From Haematobia irritans (Eukaryota > Arthropoda > Insecta > Diptera > Muscidae), in NCBI RefSeq assembly GCF_050003625.1, contig NC_134398.1:18736997-18800996 (forward strand): a DNA stretch of 64,000 nt, in the 5' to 3' direction. Below, in pieces: positions 60,364-64,000 of the stretch. The notes below the pieces were generated by a model. It saw nothing but the letters and a program-made list of their open reading frames with translations, did no database searches and was not told the DNA's origin. The translations under genes and the position numbers were made by a program. Position 1 is the stretch's first letter; every line of letters begins with the position of its first letter.

Positions 60364-61437
60364 TAAACAAGTATATACGGCCGTAAGTTCGGCCAGGCCG
60401 AAGCTTATGTACCCTCCATCATGGATTGCGTAGAAACTTCTTCTAAACACTGCCATCCAGAATCGAATTACTTAAGTTGCGGTAACGCTTGCCGATGGCA
60501 AGGTATCTTAAAACCTCCTAACACCATCTTCTAAATTGTATGTATATAATTATGGACCGATGTGGACCAATTTTTTCATGGTTGTTAGAGACCATATACC
60601 AACATCATGTACCAAATTTCAGCCGGATCGGATGAAATTTGCTTCTCTTTGAGGCTCCGCAAGCCAAATCTGGGGATCGGTTTATATGGGGGCTATATAT
60701 AATTATGGACCGATGTGGACCAATTTTTGCATGATTGTTAGAGACCATATACCAACATCATGTACCGAATTTCAGCCGGATCAGATGAAATTTGCTTCTC
60801 TTTGAGGCTCCGCAAGCCAAATCTGGGGATCGGTTTATATGGGGGCTATATATAATTATGAACCGATGTGGACCAATTTTTGCATGGTTGTTAGAGACCG
60901 TATACTAACACCATGTACCAAATTTCAGCCGGATCGGATGAAATTTGCTTCTCTTTTAGGCTCCGCAAGCCAAATCTGGGGATCGGTTTATATGGGGGCT
61001 ATATATAATTATGGACCGATGTGGACCAATTTTTGCATGGTTGTTAGAGACCATATACCAACACCATATACCAAATTTCAGCCGGATCGGATGAAATGTG
61101 TTTCTGTTAGAGGCTCTACAAGCCAAATCTGAGGGTCCCCTTATATGGGGGCTATACGTAAAAGTGGACCGATATAGCCCATTTGCAATACCATCCGACC
61201 TACATCAATAACAACTATTTGTGCCAAGTTTCAAGTCGATAGCTTATTTCGTTCGGAAGTTAGCGTGATTTCAACAGACGGACGGACGGACGGACGGATG
61301 GACATGCTCAGGTCGACTCAGAATTTCACCACGACTCAGAATATATATACTTTATGGGGTCTTAGAGCAATATTTCGATGTGTTACAAACGGAATGACAA
61401 AGTTAATATACCCCCCATCCTATGGTGGAGGGTATAA
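60364..61437 (+). mobile_element. Family B element, array lost by internal deletion
   Basis: The left module (60364-60540) is almost identical to that at 15464-15655. It then joins directly at CTAAATTGTATGTATATAAT to ~153-bp repeats (three full), the right module with a long GACGGACGGACGG run (61278-61303), AATATATATACTTTATGGGG and CCCCCATCCTATGGTGGAGG, ending in a GGGTATAAAA motif. The junction at TATATA suggests deletion of the array between short TA-rich repeats. Confidence 0.82.
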
Positions 61438-62684
61438 AAATATACAATATTCCTTTTCAGTGTAGTTTTTTTAAATAAAATTTTTAAATTTGATCTAAAC
61501 ATAAGTAAAATTAATTTTTGGAAGATAAATTCCTTAAAATCTCTCTTGATCAATCCACACCAACTCTTTGCCATTAACCATCAAAGTTAATTCGCATGCA
61601 TTTCCCCATAGGCCTTTTCAATTCATGTACCCTCGAATATCCTCTAAGCAATAAATTTGCGACATCCCTATATGAGCAAAAAGGTGTTGATTTTCAAATT
61701 AATTGCAATGGAAGTGCATGTCTGTGTATGCATAGGCGAATTTTTGTAAAATCAGCAGAAACTATCGTTAAAATATGCAGCTGAATTTTAGTTTTTGTCT
61801 ATGACCAGAGGGATGATTTGTATGAGTGATTATCAGTGGTTAGTACGACCCAATTAGAAAATTTGTTGTGGAAACATACATCCATTAAATTTGTACAGGC
61901 TCTGAAATTGATGTACATACTTAAATCATATCAATTATACATGATGTGAAACTGATATTCTATGGTCTCTGGGATATTCTTAGGTAAGAAAAATTACAAT
62001 TTTTCCATGATATATCAATGGAAATTTTGAAAAGTTCTATTGTTTTGTTTCTCTCTGCAAAATTAAATGCCATTTTCATAGTGTTACCACCAAAAAGGTT
62101 CTTTTTTCTCCCCTCTATACTGTGTATTGCCTTGGGCTGTTTAGAGATGGAAGGAAACATCTGTTGGAAAAACAAATCAATTTTACGCTTTTGTTTTTCA
62201 CTTTTGATATTGTCACGTGTCGTATATTATATTCGTTCATGCATCCATATAATAATTATTTTTCTCAAATAGTGGACATTGCCTTTATGTTTCAATATCC
62301 TGTGATGAGTTGTTTTGGGCTATATTAGAAGTGAAAAATTGTTCTGCATGCCTTACTTAGTTTTTTATGATTTCCATAGTGGTGGTGGTACACCAATTAG
62401 GTTCCTCAAAGGCCGGCATATTCGTTCTAATATTAATGCACTTAAATATAATAAATCTTAGATATAATATTGCAACAAATACTGGTGCAAACATATATCC
62501 AGTATATATACAGTCAAATTGCAATGATATTTTTCGTAACCATTGTTTGTCAAATCGAAAGTGGCCCTAGACTATCGAAAATTTCTCAATGAGATATTTG
62601 AGTATCCGAGTATAGAAACCCACCACAACGCCATATCGTAGAATTATTCGTTAGGTACATATTTAATAGTTTGAGTATAGCCAT
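61438..62684. other. Non-repetitive AT-rich DNA, no gene recognised
   Basis: Short ORFs on both strands (61596-61784, 61960-62328) have no recognisable motif and overlap in several frames. No repeats identified. Confidence 0.45.
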
Positions 62685-64000
62685 TCCATAGAAATAAAAT
62701 TTTGAAAATTTTTCTATAGAAATAAAATTTTGACAAAATTTTCTATAGAAATAAAATTTTGACAAAATGTTCCATAGAATTAAAATTTTGACAAAATTTT
62801 CTATAGAAATAAAATTTTGACAAATTTTTTTATAGAAATAAAATTTTGACAAAATTTTTATAGAAATAAAATTTTGACAAAATTTTTATAGAAATAAAAT
62901 TTTGATACAATTTTTTTATAGAAGTAAAATGTAGACAAAATTTTCTATAGAAATAAAATTTTGACAAAATTTTCTATAGAAATAAAATTTTGACACAATT
63001 TTTTATAGATATAAAATTTTGACAAAATTTTCTATAGAAATAAAATGTTAACAAAAATTTTCTATAGAAATAAAATTTTGACAAAATTTTCTATATAAAT
63101 AAAATTTTGACAAAATTTTCTACAGAAATAAAATTTTGACAAAATGTTTCATAGAAATTAAATTTTGAGAAAATGTTCCATAGAAATTAAATTTTGACAA
63201 AATTTTTATTAAAATAAAATTTTGACAAAAATTTTCTATAGAAATAATATTTTGACAAAATTTTTTATAGAAATAAAATTTAGACAAAATTTTTTATAGA
63301 AATAAAATATTGACAAAATTTTCTATAGAAATAAAATTTTGACAAAATTTTCTATAGAAATAAAATTGTGACAACATTTTTTATAGAAATAGAATTGTGA
63401 CAAAAATTTTCTATAGAAATAAAATTTAAACAAATTTTTTTATAGAAATAAAATATTGACAAAATTTTCTATAGAAATAAAATTTTGACAAAATTTTCTA
63501 TAGAAACAAAATTTTGACAAAATTTTCTATAGAAATAAAATTTTGACAAAATGTTCCATAGAAATTAAATTTTGACAAAATGTTCCATAGAAATTAAATT
63601 TTGACAAAATTTTGTATAGAAATAAAATTTTGACAAAATTTTCTATAGAAATAAACTTTTGACAAAATTTTCTATAGAAATAAAATTTTGACACAATTTT
63701 TTACAGATATAAAATTTTGACAAAATTTTCTATAGAAATAAAATTTTAACAAAAATTTTCTATAGAAATAAAATGTTGATAAAATTTTCTATAGAAATAA
63801 AATTTTGACAAAATTTTCTAAGGAAATACAATTTTGACAAAATTTTCTACAGAAATAAAATATTGACAAAATGTTTCATAGAAATTAAATTTTTACAAAA
63901 GGTTCCATAGAAATAAAATTTTGACAAAATTTTTTATAGAAATAAAATTTTGACAAAATTTTTATAGAAATAAAATTTTGACAAAACTTTCTATAGAAAT
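62685..64000 (-). repeat. 29-bp minisatellite array running off the window
   Basis: Minus-orientation units. A seven- to ten-unit pattern with AATGTT(T)CATAGAAATTAAAT repeats near 63143, 63550 and 63850. The array continues past 64000. Confidence 0.95.

Noticed and set aside
61596..62328. Short ORFs near the right end as candidate small genes
   Set aside because: No recognisable domain, overlapping opposite-strand frames, AT-rich background.

Overview
The window is AT-rich, repeat-dominated nuclear DNA from a higher fly. It contains minisatellite arrays, Helitron-like elements with TA and GTCY microsatellites, a tRNA-derived SINE, Tc1/mariner and hAT relics, and no recognisable host gene. 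The repeat content suggests a calyptrate (muscoid) dipteran; that is my inference from these families, not a database match. The only protein-coding remnants I can support belong to transposons: an RNase H/C-terminal piece of a non-LTR retrotransposon, a mariner C-terminus, and a Tc1/mariner-type transposase with an N-terminal deletion.

Two repeat systems make up most of the sequence. The first is a 29-bp minisatellite covering roughly 19 kb (about 30%, by summing my block boundaries) in some twenty blocks on both strands. It fills 1-4750, 17.0-19.4 kb, 22.3-24.7 kb, 40.9-44.5 kb and 62.7-64 kb. The second is a pair of related DINE-1/mini-me/Helentron-like non-autonomous families, called A and B here. 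I orient both from the ACAAGTA end with its GC-rich hairpin to the end that closes in a GGGTATAA motif. Both carry internal ~153-bp tandem repeats, GTCY microsatellites and subterminal TATACCCT/AGGGTATA inverted repeats. In the B copies that keep an internal array, the 29-bp array always lies between the left-end module and the ~153-bp module, in the same relative orientation. This suggests the arrays are amplified Helitron-internal repeats.

Layout. 1-4.7 kb: arrays with one A element. 4.7-6.2 kb: unassigned. 6.2-9.2 kb: retrotransposon 3' end split by a 2.19-kb hAT-like element with a perfect 8-bp target duplication. 9.2-13.4 kb: B elements, a 500-bp (TA)n tract, a MITE and a SINE. 13.4-15.1 kb: unassigned. 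15.1-19.4 kb: A end, complete B element, array. 19.4-22.3 kb: unassigned DNA, SINE, A fragment, MITE. 22.3-25.8 kb: array containing a hammerhead ribozyme candidate and a mariner relic. 25.8-31.1 kb: a multi-layer nest of hAT, MITE, Tc1-like and composite A elements. 32.7-39.9 kb: one large B element interrupted by another B and by a 3.4-kb composite A. 40.9-48.2 kb: array holding an apparently identical, inverted copy of the same composite A. 48.2-57.8 kb: MITEs, another A composite, arrays, SINE. 58-61.4 kb: two B elements flanking a third hAT-like element. 62.7-64 kb: array running off the window.

No operon or host pathway is present. Biological interest lies in genome dynamics: Helitron concatemers moving as units, transposon-internal repeats becoming satellites, microsatellites growing at fixed sites in elements, and a catalytic RNA motif in a retroelement remnant.
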